A stretch of DNA of 58,405 bases, from assembly GCA_050943495.1 (NCBI GenBank), contig JBMNPH010000012.1, forward strand, positions 1 through 58,405. Direction: 5' to 3'. Under the pieces are notes generated by a model. That model was not told where the DNA came from. It did not search any database and was given only the letters and a program-made list of their open reading frames with translations. Below, one piece after another: positions 40,564 to 50,009 of this stretch. Position numbers and translations under genes: made by a program. The DNA comes from Merdivicinus sp050943495. GTDB lineage: Bacteria > Bacillota > Clostridia > Oscillospirales > Ruminococcaceae. How positions within the stretch are numbered: position 1 is the first letter of the stretch; each line of letters opens with the position of its first letter.

Positions 40564-40581
40564 CTGATAATAACTTATCAG
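40564..40581 (+). promoter_or_regulatory. Palindromic operator in front of feoA
   Basis: CTGATAA-TAAC-TTATCAG, a 7-base perfect inverted repeat 16 bases before the feoA ATG and just in front of the ribosome site. It is a plausible site for an iron repressor of the Fur or DtxR type, as is usual for feoAB. The exact repressor cannot be told from the sequence. Confidence 0.55.
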
Positions 40582-40596
40582 GAAAGGAATTGGGAG

Positions 40597-40836
40597 ATGG
40601 AACAGAATGAAATACCGCTGAGTAGACTGCGAATGGGAGATAGGGGCCGTGTCACTCAGATTGGTACTGGTGAAGCTATGCGCAGGCGTCTGGGCGATTT
40701 GGGGCTGTTAGAGGGTACAGCGGTTGAATGTCTGCATCGAAGTTTATGGGGAGATCCTGCCGCATATTTGATTCGAGGTGCCGTCATCGCATTACGCAAT
40801 ACGGAAGGAGATCAAATTCGGATTGCACCGATTTGA
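40597..40836 (+). CDS. feoA: Ferrous iron transport protein A
   Basis: A 79-residue SH3-like protein with the FeoA pattern (LSRLRMGDRGRVTQIGTGEAMRRRLGDLGLLEGTAVECLH, PAAYLIRGAVIALR). FeoA is a small cytoplasmic partner required for FeoB transport. The ATG at 40597 has GGAAAGG about 10 bases upstream. FeoB begins 30 bases after its stop. Regulation by iron is suggested by the palindrome at 40564-40581. Confidence 0.9.
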   Translation: MEQNEIPLSRLRMGDRGRVTQIGTGEAMRRRLGDLGLLEGTAVECLHRSLWGDPAAYLIRGAVIALRNTEGDQIRIAPI

Positions 40837-40865
40837 GATCCCGCTGTGAAGAAAGGATGAGGGTT

Positions 40866-42968
40866 ATGGAGGAGAAGGCAGCCAAAATATTTCTGGAGAA
40901 ACGGGAACTTCCGGTCATTGCACTGGCCGGAAACCCAAATGTCGGAAAAAGTACGGTCGTAAATGCCATAACCGGATTACGACAGCACACCGGAAATTGG
41001 GCGGGAAAAACAGTGTCCAGTGCCTTCGGACGCTGTACATATCCCGGAATGGAGGCAATTATAGCGGATTTGCCGGGAAGCTATTCGCTATCAGCCGAAT
41101 CAGCGGATGAGCAGGCGGCTCGAGATTTTGTTTGTTTTGAGAACCCGGATGCGGTAATTATTGTATGCGATGCAGCCGTATTAGAACGGAATCTGATCCT
41201 TGCTTTGCAGATACTGGAAGTGACAGGGCGAGCTGTTCTCTGTGTAAATCTGATGGATGAGGCGAAACGAAGAGGAATTCAGATTGATACGGCACGTCTA
41301 TCGGAAGAACTTGGAATACCAGTAGTGGCGACAAGTGCGCGCAGCGGTTGTGGATTGCAGGAATTGATGCAGAAGACAGCTGAAATATTGAACCAAGACC
41401 GGGATCCAGTAAAATTTCGGTATTTACCGGTAATTGAGGAAGCTCTTTCCATTTTGATACCAGTTTTGCAGGAAAGGCTGCCATCCGATTATCCGGTACG
41501 TTGGCTTGCTATGCAGATGCTGAATGGGGAACAGGATTTAGTAGAGAAAGCTGGCAATGCATTAAATATGGATTGGGAAAAGGAAGATGAAATTCGAGTT
41601 GCAAGATGGAAGGCTCGACATTTTTTGGAGGATCAAGGTTTTTGCGAGCAGAAGATTCGAGAATCAGCGACAAGATGTTTGGTTTTGCATGCAGAGGAGA
41701 TTTGTTGTGAATGTGTTGCGAAAGTACCTGCAAGTATAAAGCGTGATCGACAGCTTGATCGTATTTTTACCGGGAAATGGACGGCAATTCCGATGATGTT
41801 GATTTTGTTAGCTGCGATTTTATGGATCACGATTGCCGGCGCAAATCTTCCTTCAGAATGGCTATCGAATTTTCTGATGGGGCTTGAACCATATCTGCAT
41901 AAGGGTATTCAGGCAATCCAAGCTCCTGTCTGGTTGGAGAGCCTGGCAATCGATGGAATTTATCACACATTGGCATGGGTTATATCGGTGATGCTGCCGC
42001 CAATGGCAATTTTTTTCCCCTTGTTCACTCTTCTGGAAGATTTTGGATATTTACCGCGGGTTGCATTTAATCTGGACCATTGTTTTCAAAGGGCGGGAGC
42101 GTGCGGAAGGCAGTGTCTCACCATGCTGATGGGATTTGGCTGCAATGCCGTTGGAGTTACTGGTGCACGTATTATTGATTCTCCTCGCGAACGGATGATT
42201 GCCATATTGACGAATGTGTTTGTTCCCTGTAACGGACGTTTTCCTACACTGGTGATCCTGCTAACCCTCTTTTTTGCGGGAAGTTCAGGAGCAAGTACGT
42301 GGCAGTCAGCATTATTATTAACAGTGGTCATTTTATTGGGCGTTTTGATGACTTTGTTAGTATCCCGTATCTTATCCAAAACGCTGTTAAAAGGAGTTCC
42401 TTCCTCCTTTACACTGGAGTTGCCTCCCTATCGAAAGCCACAGATCGGAAAGGTTCTGATTCGTTCCATATTTGATCGTACTATATTTGTATTGGGGCGT
42501 GCAGCAGCAGTTGCAGCACCGGCAGGATTGGTGATCTGGATTCTTGCAAATTGTACGATTGCCGGGGAACCATTATTGTTGATTGCTGCAGATTTTCTGG
42601 ATCCATTTGCCCGTTTGATTGGATTGGACGGAATTTTGCTGCTGGCGTTTCTTTTAGGTTTTCCAGCCAATGAAATTGTGCTTCCGATTGCGGTTATGGC
42701 ATATACAACAGCCGGAGTCCTCACTGATCCAGGGGAATCATCACAATTGCTAACCATTCTTTCCGAGAATGGGTGGACTGTCTGGACAGCTGTCTGTACG
42801 ATTTTGTTTTCATTATTTCATTGGCCTTGCTCGACGACGCTCTGGACAATTTGGAAGGAAACTCATTCCATAAAATGGACAGTTTTTGCCTTTTTGATCC
42901 CCACTGCAGTTGGAATAGGGCTTTGTTTTACGGTATGCCAGGTAAGTCGACTTTTCTCGGCAATATGA
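40866..42968 (+). CDS. feoB: Ferrous iron transporter B
   Basis: A 700-residue membrane GTPase. The N-terminal G domain has G1 GNPNVGKS (residues ~22-29), the DLPGSYSL switch (G3) and NLMDEA (G4), followed by a helical GDI region. About eight to ten membrane helices form the two Gate regions (including PCNGRFPTLVILL with the conserved cysteine, and LLGFPANEIVLP). It imports Fe(II), important for an anaerobe. The ATG at 40866 has AAAGGA 8-9 bases upstream; the in-frame ATG at 40857 sits too close to that site. A strong terminator follows. Confidence 0.92.
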   Translation: MEEKAAKIFLEKRELPVIALAGNPNVGKSTVVNAITGLRQHTGNWAGKTVSSAFGRCTYPGMEAIIADLPGSYSLSAESADEQAARDFVCFENPDAVIIVCDAAVLERNLILALQILEVTGRAVLCVNLMDEAKRRGIQIDTARLSEELGIPVVATSARSGCGLQELMQKTAEILNQDRDPVKFRYLPVIEEALSILIPVLQERLPSDYPVRWLAMQMLNGEQDLVEKAGNALNMDWEKEDEIRVARWKARHFLEDQGFCEQKIRESATRCLVLHAEEICCECVAKVPASIKRDRQLDRIFTGKWTAIPMMLILLAAILWITIAGANLPSEWLSNFLMGLEPYLHKGIQAIQAPVWLESLAIDGIYHTLAWVISVMLPPMAIFFPLFTLLEDFGYLPRVAFNLDHCFQRAGACGRQCLTMLMGFGCNAVGVTGARIIDSPRERMIAILTNVFVPCNGRFPTLVILLTLFFAGSSGASTWQSALLLTVVILLGVLMTLLVSRILSKTLLKGVPSSFTLELPPYRKPQIGKVLIRSIFDRTIFVLGRAAAVAAPAGLVIWILANCTIAGEPLLLIAADFLDPFARLIGLDGILLLAFLLGFPANEIVLPIAVMAYTTAGVLTDPGESSQLLTILSENGWTVWTAVCTILFSLFHWPCSTTLWTIWKETHSIKWTVFAFLIPTAVGIGLCFTVCQVSRLFSAI

Positions 42969-42971
42969 AAG

Positions 42972-43003
42972 AAACCCCGGAAACAGTTTTCCGGGGTTTT
43001 CAT
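42972..43003 (+). terminator. Terminator of feoAB
   Basis: A 12-base stem, AAACCCCGGAAA (42972-42983) and TTTCCGGGGTTT (42988-42999), with a 4-base loop, then TCATTTATTT. Confidence 0.85.
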
Positions 43004-43125
43004 TTATTTGCAAAATTCACAGGGAATAGGTCATGATTTTAAATGTTTTAGTACATGATTCTGAATTCAAAGATCTTTTACATTATGTTAGAATAATGGC
43101 AACAAATCATTCAGGAGGGAAAAAC

Positions 43126-44049
43126 ATGGTACAAGCGTCCAATAAAAACAGCTTGAAAGAATATCTCAAAAAGCATTATATCCTTTATATCATGCTGTTG
43201 CTTCCCATATTATATTACATCATTTTCTGCTATATTCCGATGGGCGGGTTGGTCATTGCGTTCAAAGACTATACCGTACGCGGAGGAATCTGGGGAAGCC
43301 CATGGGTCGGATTGGAAGTCTTTGAAAAAATCTTTAAAAGTGCAAAATTCTGGCGTGCAGTCAAGAATACGCTGGTGCTTAACATTCTGTCTCTGATTAT
43401 CGGATTTCCGGCCCCCATTATTCTGGCTCTGATGCTCAATGAACTTCGGAACGGCCTTTTTAAAAAGGGAATCCAAACGATTCTGTATTTACCGCACTTT
43501 TTATCGTGGGTAATCATTGGCGGTATGGCCACGCAGCTTCTGGCGACCGAAACAGGAAGCATTAATATGGTGATCAAGGCCATGGGATTGGATCCGATAC
43601 CATTTTTAAGCAACCCTACCACGTGGATAGGCACGTATGTTGGAATTGGAATCTGGCAGTCCATCGGCTGGGGCGCTATTATTTACATTTCAGCCATAGC
43701 CGGCATTGATCAGGAACAATACGAAGCTGCAAGGGTAGATGGATGCAGCCGTTTTAAGATGACATATAAAATTACGCTGCCTAACATTACCACAACCATT
43801 GCAATTATGCTGATCCTCCGCTTTGGCGGCCTAGTTAGTATTGGATTTGAGCAGCCATTGATGCTGACGAATGCCATGGTGACTTCTGTTTCCGATGTTT
43901 TAAGTACCTATGTCTACAATGTCGGCCTGCTGCAATCCAAATTCTCATTGGCAACAGGAATCGGTCTGTTCCAATCAATTATCAATTTTGGTATGGTGCT
44001 GCTCGCCAATAAGCTCAGCAACCGGATTTCCGGCGAGAGTATTTGGTAA
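43126..44049 (+). CDS. ABC sugar importer permease, LplB type (second importer)
   Basis: A 307-residue permease with six helices; family start YIMLLLPILYYIIFCYIPMGG and EAA loop EAARVDGCSRFKMT. It is a paralogue of the permease at 9217, sharing the segments FKDYxxxxGIxGSPWxGxEVF and GFPAPIIxALxLNE. It begins the locus that ends with the GH78 rhamnosidase, so a rhamnose-containing oligosaccharide is the likely cargo. The ATG at 43126 has CAGGAGGG upstream. The ATPase is not encoded here and is probably shared. Confidence 0.9.
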   Translation: MVQASNKNSLKEYLKKHYILYIMLLLPILYYIIFCYIPMGGLVIAFKDYTVRGGIWGSPWVGLEVFEKIFKSAKFWRAVKNTLVLNILSLIIGFPAPIILALMLNELRNGLFKKGIQTILYLPHFLSWVIIGGMATQLLATETGSINMVIKAMGLDPIPFLSNPTTWIGTYVGIGIWQSIGWGAIIYISAIAGIDQEQYEAARVDGCSRFKMTYKITLPNITTTIAIMLILRFGGLVSIGFEQPLMLTNAMVTSVSDVLSTYVYNVGLLQSKFSLATGIGLFQSIINFGMVLLANKLSNRISGESIW

Positions 44050-44063
44050 GGGGGGAAAACAAT

Positions 44064-44945
44064 ATGATGAAAGACAGTATCGGAAATCGGATATATCAAT
44101 ATGTAGTGACAGTGCTGCTGATTCTGCTGGCTGCGGCATGTATTCTGCCTTTTGTAAATCTTTTGGCGATATCCCTTTCCGCATCAGGTCCAGTTATGAG
44201 TGGTCAGGTTCTGTTTTGGCCCAAAGAGTTTACAACGGAAGTTTACCGTATGATTATCAAGAATGGTACTCTGCTTGCTGCCATGCGGCGCACCATTATT
44301 CTGACAGTGGTGTATGTGCTGAGCGCTATGGTGATGACAATTCTCTGTGCATACCCTTTGTCGGAACCAACTTTAAAAGGAAAGAACATTTTCTGGCCTT
44401 TTATCTTGTTTACCATGTATTTTTCCGGCGGCATGATTCCCGGCTACTTGTTGGTGAATGCATTAGGGCTGATCGATACCTATGCAGCGCTCATTCTGCC
44501 CGGCATCTTGAGCACCTACAATATGATTGTCATGCGATCCTTTTTTACATCAATTCCTGCATCATTGAAAGAATCTGCATTCATTGACGGGGCTAACGAT
44601 CTGGATATCCTTCTCAAGATTGTTCTTCCGTTAAGTAAACCGGTTCTGGCGACAATAGCTCTATTTTATGCAGTGGCAAGATGGAACGGCATTCAGGATG
44701 CACTTCTGTATATTAATTCTCCGGATATGGCAGTATTGCAGATGAAATTAAAGTCCATGATTGAAAGTGCAGAAGCTGTTAGTGATATCATGGAAGGTGC
44801 CTCGGCACAGAATGCACAGAATGTGGTGAGTCAGACTGTTCGTTCTGGTAGCTTAATTTTTAGTATTATTCCGGTTTTGATTGTATACCCGTTCTTACAG
44901 AAATATTTTGTGAAAGGTGTTATGATTGGCGCAGTTAAGGGTTGA
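44064..44945 (+). CDS. ABC sugar importer permease, YtcP type (second importer)
   Basis: A 293-residue partner permease, with EAA loop KESAFIDGANDLDI and the C-terminus FLQKYFVKGVMIGAVKG. It starts 15 bases after the LplB-type gene, with GGGGGG as ribosome site. A small hairpin (44949-44966) follows it before the binding-protein gene. Confidence 0.9.
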   Translation: MMKDSIGNRIYQYVVTVLLILLAAACILPFVNLLAISLSASGPVMSGQVLFWPKEFTTEVYRMIIKNGTLLAAMRRTIILTVVYVLSAMVMTILCAYPLSEPTLKGKNIFWPFILFTMYFSGGMIPGYLLVNALGLIDTYAALILPGILSTYNMIVMRSFFTSIPASLKESAFIDGANDLDILLKIVLPLSKPVLATIALFYAVARWNGIQDALLYINSPDMAVLQMKLKSMIESAEAVSDIMEGASAQNAQNVVSQTVRSGSLIFSIIPVLIVYPFLQKYFVKGVMIGAVKG

Positions 44946-44948
44946 TTC

Positions 44949-44966
44949 TATCCGGAAAATCGGATA
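44949..44966 (+). other. Hairpin between permease and binding-protein genes
   Basis: TATCCG (44949-44954) and CGGATA (44961-44966) with loop GAAAAT, then an A-rich rather than T-rich tail. It is unlikely to terminate; it may shield the 5' end of a processed transcript and raise the level of the binding protein over the permeases. Confidence 0.4.
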
Positions 44967-44995
44967 AAATAAAATTAGAATAAGGAGAGATTTTT

Positions 44996-46612
44996 GTGAA
45001 AACGAAACTATTGGCATTCATTTTGGCATGTATGGTACCAGTATCGTTGGTAGGATGTGGAAACGATGATTCATCTCAAACGGCTGATTCGCAGACAGAT
45101 AGTAGCGCCGCTTCCCAGGATGGCGGGGAAACCGAATCGGAACCGATTCCGCTGACGGTAGAAGTTTTTGATCGCGGAAATATGACGGAAGAATATGGTA
45201 CCGTTGTGGATAACCGCTGGACAAAATGGATCCAGGATACTGTTCTGGAAGAACTCAATATTGCAGTAGAATTTATGGCAATTCCCAGAAGTGAAGAAGT
45301 AACGAAGCTGAATACCTTGATGGCAGCTGGCCAAGAACCAGATGTTATGATGTCCTATGACTTAACCTTTTTCTATTCCAAAGCACAGGAAGAGGCATTC
45401 TATGATCTGGGTCCCTCTGTTGAAGCGTATGGCGATAACATTAAAACCGAGATTGGCGAGGATATTTTAAGCTATGGCCGAGTGGATGGGATTCAATATG
45501 CGATTCCAGGGCCTCGTATGAGTACGGCAATGTTGGCTTCCTATATCCGGAAAGATTGGTTGGATCAGGTCGGCATTGAAGTGCAGGAACGGAATGGTAT
45601 GGCTTCCATGACTCCGACCGAAATAAAGGAAGCAGTTACCAAATTTAAAGAGGCAGGTCTTACGACATATCCGATGGGAATGTTAGCGGATTTTCAACGC
45701 CTGATTCCAATTGAAGGTGCATTTATCAATCCGGATGATGCAACAGAAGAACAGATTGCAATTACACAAAATTATTCGAATCTATTTATGTGGGATGGCG
45801 TAAAGGAAGCCTATCGCTATTTGAATGAATGCTTTAATGAAGGATTAATTAATCCGGACTTTCCTTTGTATAAAAAAGAAGATCTAGGCCAATGGATTGC
45901 TTCCGGACAAGTAGGTTTCTGGTGCTCGGATGCAGCGGGTTATATGGAGAAAGAGGGATCATTGCCCACGCTATATGAGCAAGATCCAAATGCTGAAGTC
46001 ATTGCAATTGATATTTGTACGGAAGATGGAAAACCGGGATGCTATTTTACTTATGCACCAACGAATGCATATTATATGGTATCAAGCAATTGTGAAAGTG
46101 TTGATGCAGCTGTTCAGTATATCAACTGGCTGTGTTCGGAAGAATCTCATTTAATGTTGATCCACGGTGTAGAAGGCGAACATTGGGAATATGATGAGGA
46201 GGGCATTATTCGAGTCATCGATCAGGATTATAATGCGGAAACCAGAATCTCGGTAAATGATTTGTGTGTAATTTATAACGATGATCCATGCTCCAAAGAT
46301 GAAAAAGCCGCTTATGCAATGACACAAAACGCATATCCGGAATCCATGTGGGATCTTGTTACGAAATCAAAACAAATTGGTGTGACAGGTAAATGGGCTC
46401 AGGTCAGTCTTGGTAGAATTATCGAAGCAGAAACGGAATATTCGACAGACCTGACCGAAAACAAAATGAATATTATTGTAAACTCCATTATGTGTGCGCC
46501 GGAAGATTTTGACGCAACCTATGACCAGTATTACCAGATCTATATGGAAAATGGCGGTCAACAGGTAATTGATGAGCGCCGGGAAGCATTTTTGGAACAA
46601 CAGGGAGAATAA
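44996..46612 (+). CDS. Sugar-binding lipoprotein of the second importer
   Basis: A 538-residue solute-binding lipoprotein: the signal MKTKLLAFILACMVPVS ends at L-V-G-C22, followed by an acidic serine-rich linker and an LplA-like fold (SYIRKDWLDQVGIEVQ, then aromatic residues around YYMVSSNCES). The start codon is GTG at 44996 with AAGGAGAG seven bases upstream; no ATG competes. It delivers the sugar to the two permeases just upstream. The two-component genes that follow may sense the same or a related sugar. Confidence 0.9.
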   Translation: MKTKLLAFILACMVPVSLVGCGNDDSSQTADSQTDSSAASQDGGETESEPIPLTVEVFDRGNMTEEYGTVVDNRWTKWIQDTVLEELNIAVEFMAIPRSEEVTKLNTLMAAGQEPDVMMSYDLTFFYSKAQEEAFYDLGPSVEAYGDNIKTEIGEDILSYGRVDGIQYAIPGPRMSTAMLASYIRKDWLDQVGIEVQERNGMASMTPTEIKEAVTKFKEAGLTTYPMGMLADFQRLIPIEGAFINPDDATEEQIAITQNYSNLFMWDGVKEAYRYLNECFNEGLINPDFPLYKKEDLGQWIASGQVGFWCSDAAGYMEKEGSLPTLYEQDPNAEVIAIDICTEDGKPGCYFTYAPTNAYYMVSSNCESVDAAVQYINWLCSEESHLMLIHGVEGEHWEYDEEGIIRVIDQDYNAETRISVNDLCVIYNDDPCSKDEKAAYAMTQNAYPESMWDLVTKSKQIGVTGKWAQVSLGRIIEAETEYSTDLTENKMNIIVNSIMCAPEDFDATYDQYYQIYMENGGQQVIDERREAFLEQQGE

Positions 46613-46681
46613 CAATAAAAAGGTACAGATACAGGGGGAATACTCTCCCTGTATCTTGCCGATATCAGTGGAGATTATAAC

Positions 46682-48486
46682 ATGAGCGGTATCAGACGTT
46701 TTTTCAATAAGGTCCGGTTTGGCTTACAGTTTAAACTCAGCGTGATAGGGATTGCGGGAATCAGTATTATGATGGTAGCCAGTTTTTTGGGAAGCTGGCT
46801 AATGTCTGCGCGCTATAATCGGGAACTTTATGAAAAGAGCGCTATGAATACCTCTTATATCAGCAACACATTGATGCTGGATTTAAACGCCATCGCTTTC
46901 CTGGCGGAGAGTGTTTCGACAGATGCAACCTATATCGATAACCTGACGTTGATCGAACGGGGAGATGCCGCGATATTGGATGAGGTATTGGCACATTTGG
47001 AGATTATGAACCACGCTATGTCCTTTTTAAATTACAACAGCAATATCGAATCCATTACATTTGTGACTCAAAACCGCATAATAAATACAGGAACGCCTTT
47101 TGAATTGAGTACACAACAGCAGCAACAAGGCCGTTATGCTGCGACACAGGCATTGGAGGAACCAATTTTTATCAACTTTAAGACTGAAGAAATGGATCAT
47201 GCCTCTATTTATATTGTACGGCAAATCCGTTCAATGCCGAGTAAGTATGACCAGCTTGCAATCCTGTTTATTAAGGTGAATTTGGAACAATTAATTGACC
47301 AGATTGTCAGCAGAAATTCTTCTGCTCTGGCAGGCGGACAGTTTATCCTTTTCGATGAACAGCAGAAGCTTCTCTATCCACTGGAGATACCGGAAATTTT
47401 TAGTGAAATTCAGTTTGGATTTGATGGAAATTATGACATTCAGAGAATGCAGGATGATCGCTATTTCATTACGGGTAATTCCTTAAAACCGCTGGAGTGG
47501 CAGTGTTTTTCGATTACTGACTATAACCTCATCTTTGGTGCAATCCGACAGATGCAAATCCAAAGCGTTTTAATTTTACTTGGATTCGTAGGTCTCTCAT
47601 TTTTTGTGACAAGGCATCTGACTCAGGAATTGAATGGACATTTTCGGTTGCTAATTCAGAAAATGCGGGCGTTTGAACGGGGAAATTTTGTCCAGATCGG
47701 AAAAAGCTATGCCAACAGACGCGATGAAATTGGCGACATTCATCGAAGCTTTGATGAAATGGTGGCGCGTTTCTCGGAACTGATTACAGACAATTATGAA
47801 AAACAAATCATGTTAAAGGATATGCAGATCCAGATGCTGGAACAGCAGATCGATCCACATTTTCTTTATAATACGTTGGACTCCATCAATCTGTTGGCTC
47901 TTTGCAAAGGGGAGGCGCAGATTGCCTTGATGGCGCGCTCGCTCGGAATATGTTCCGGGAAACCGTCAAGGAAAGCGGCGAGATTATTCCCCTCCGAAGA
48001 GAATTAGAAATTCTACAGAATTATGTTACCATTCAGATGATGCGATTTGAGTCCCGGCTGCAGCTGATCAATCATATTCCGGAAGAGTATGAAGAAATGA
48101 AGGTCCCGAAATTCTGTTTGCAGCCTCTTGTGGAAAATGCTATCAAATGTGCTCTGGATCAGAATGATGAAGATTGCATCGTTACACTATCTCTTTCGGT
48201 ACGGGAAGATATGATACAGCTTCAAGTAAAAAATACTGGTTCTACCTTTGACCTGCCTGAAATGGAGAAAATGTTTTCGCAAAGTCAAAACCGTAGTAAA
48301 CGTGGTATTGGCCTAAAAAATATTCATACACGACTGGGTCTAATTTTTGGGAACAGGTATGGGCTTACTTTTATGAATCAGGATGGATGTGCAGTAGTCT
48401 GCATCAATATGCCAGCTTCAGCTTTGCAGAATCAAGAGCTGCTTTCATCGGAAGAAACGGAGGGATCCGGATGCTCAAAAGATTAA
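46682..48486 (+). pseudogene. YesM-type sensor histidine kinase, frameshifted
   Basis: The gene is split by one missing base near 47947. The first part has two membrane helices with an outside sensor between them, a HAMP linker and the phosphorylated histidine in QQIDPHFLYNTLDSIN. It then leaves frame after MARSLG and stops at 48007. The expected continuation (NMFRETVKESGE, then the ATP-binding PLVENAIKCAL and KRGIGLKNIHTRLGL) is in another frame up to 48486. The DNA reads GGAATATGTTCC where GGAAATATGTTCC would restore S-L-G-N-M-F-R. It is either a real mutation or a sequence error in an A run. The restored product would have 601 residues. It lies in an importer operon and overlaps the regulator gene by 16 bases. 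Confidence 0.85.
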
Positions 48487-49997
48487 TGATAGCGGATGAT
48501 GAAAAGATTATACGGGATTCTCTTTCCAAAATGATCGATTGGGAGTCATATGGGTATCAGTTGATCGGCACTGCCCGCAACGGGATGGAAGCATATGATA
48601 TGATTTGTAATCTGTATCCGGATGTCATCATATCGGATATTCGGATGCCTTTGTTGAGTGGCTTGGAAATGATCCGGCGGGCACTTTCGCTGGATCAGGA
48701 TCTGACTTTTGTAATTCTGTCGGGTTATGGAGAATTTGAATATGCACGGGAGGCAATGGAACTGGGAGTCAAATATTTCCTGCTGAAACCGACTAATATT
48801 GACGAACTCAAGCGGGTATTACAGGAAATTTCAGAATCCTATGTCCAAAAAGAAGCGCGACGACAACAGCGGATGGCTCAACTGTATCGGGAAGTTTGTT
48901 TCCCTATTCAGAAAGCAATGCTGACAGATGCGTTGCTTGATACTGGGAATTTAGAGAAGGTGTTGACTAACTACCGGCAAATTTTTGAAATACATGAGTC
49001 CAATATTCAATTATGCGTCTGCCTTTATGTTGGAGAGGATGAAGCAGAACGATGTCTGGATTTGCTGCGGCGCACGTATCGTCGGATAGGAGTGGAAGAA
49101 TATTTTCCGCCGATATATGTAGGACGAGCTCTTTTGTTGACTTTTCGTGTCTCAAATTTGACTGTTCCAGAAAAGTTTTTGGACATTGTACAAGGAATAC
49201 ATCTGCCGGGACAGGAAACAGAATATGAAGCAAAGTGCTATCCGGTGACGGAATTTGCTGACTGTTTTCAGCTTATGATTCGAAAAATAAGCCGCTTTAA
49301 TCGGATTCTGATCTTAGATCAGAAAGGAATTTTCCATGAGGTATACAGCAACAACCGCCACATATCCATTGCCAACGATTTATATCGGGAATTACGTTCC
49401 AAGTCAAATCGGCAAGATATTGCAAGAATTTTGCTGGAATATTTTTCACCCGATATGGAGATGGAGGCTGCATATGCCCTATCGATTTGTTTGATGATAC
49501 AGACACATCAGAGTGGAAGTGTATCCCTACAAATGAATATGAGCAGCTATCTAGGAAAAATTTATGAAGCAAAAACTGTATCCGAAATTCGGGAAATTAC
49601 GGAATATTATATTGTGCTATTGCTCAGCGGGAACTGTTCCCAGCTCTCCGATCATAACGATCTTATCGGAATGCTAAAGGATTTTGTTGGCAGCCATTTA
49701 GATGCAGAATATTTGTCTTTGAAGTGGCTGGCAGAAAATTATCTGTTTGTCAGTATTAGTTATTTGAGTCGGCAGTTTACCAAAATAGAAGGAAAATCAT
49801 TTTCGGAATATCTGAATCAGGTCCGAATGGAGAAGGCAAAAGAGATGATGCGTGGAATTCCGGGATGTACCGTACAAGATGTGGCAGCACATGTTGGCTT
49901 TGCCAGCAATCCGGGATATTTCAGTCAGGTTTTCCGCAAATATGAGGGGATTACGCCCTCTGCATTTTTGGAGAATTGTACGGTAAATTTGATATAG
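48471..49997 (+). CDS. YesN-type response regulator with AraC output
   Basis: A 508-residue regulator. Residues 1-120 are a receiver domain (IADDEKII with the acidic pair, DVIISDIRMP with the phosphorylated aspartate, KPTN with the lysine). A long middle region follows, and the C-terminal ~100 residues are an AraC DNA-binding domain (LKWLAENYLFVSISYLSRQFTK, HVGFASNPGYFSQVFRKYEGITP). With the kinase encoded upstream it should switch on the importer and hydrolase genes. The ATG at 48471 has GGAGGG upstream and overlaps the kinase reading frame. If the kinase is truly broken, this regulator would have lost its phosphate donor. Confidence 0.9.
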   Translation: MLKRLMIADDEKIIRDSLSKMIDWESYGYQLIGTARNGMEAYDMICNLYPDVIISDIRMPLLSGLEMIRRALSLDQDLTFVILSGYGEFEYAREAMELGVKYFLLKPTNIDELKRVLQEISESYVQKEARRQQRMAQLYREVCFPIQKAMLTDALLDTGNLEKVLTNYRQIFEIHESNIQLCVCLYVGEDEAERCLDLLRRTYRRIGVEEYFPPIYVGRALLLTFRVSNLTVPEKFLDIVQGIHLPGQETEYEAKCYPVTEFADCFQLMIRKISRFNRILILDQKGIFHEVYSNNRHISIANDLYRELRSKSNRQDIARILLEYFSPDMEMEAAYALSICLMIQTHQSGSVSLQMNMSSYLGKIYEAKTVSEIREITEYYIVLLLSGNCSQLSDHNDLIGMLKDFVGSHLDAEYLSLKWLAENYLFVSISYLSRQFTKIEGKSFSEYLNQVRMEKAKEMMRGIPGCTVQDVAAHVGFASNPGYFSQVFRKYEGITPSAFLENCTVNLI

Positions 49998-50009
49998 AGG
50001 TGTGTATCT

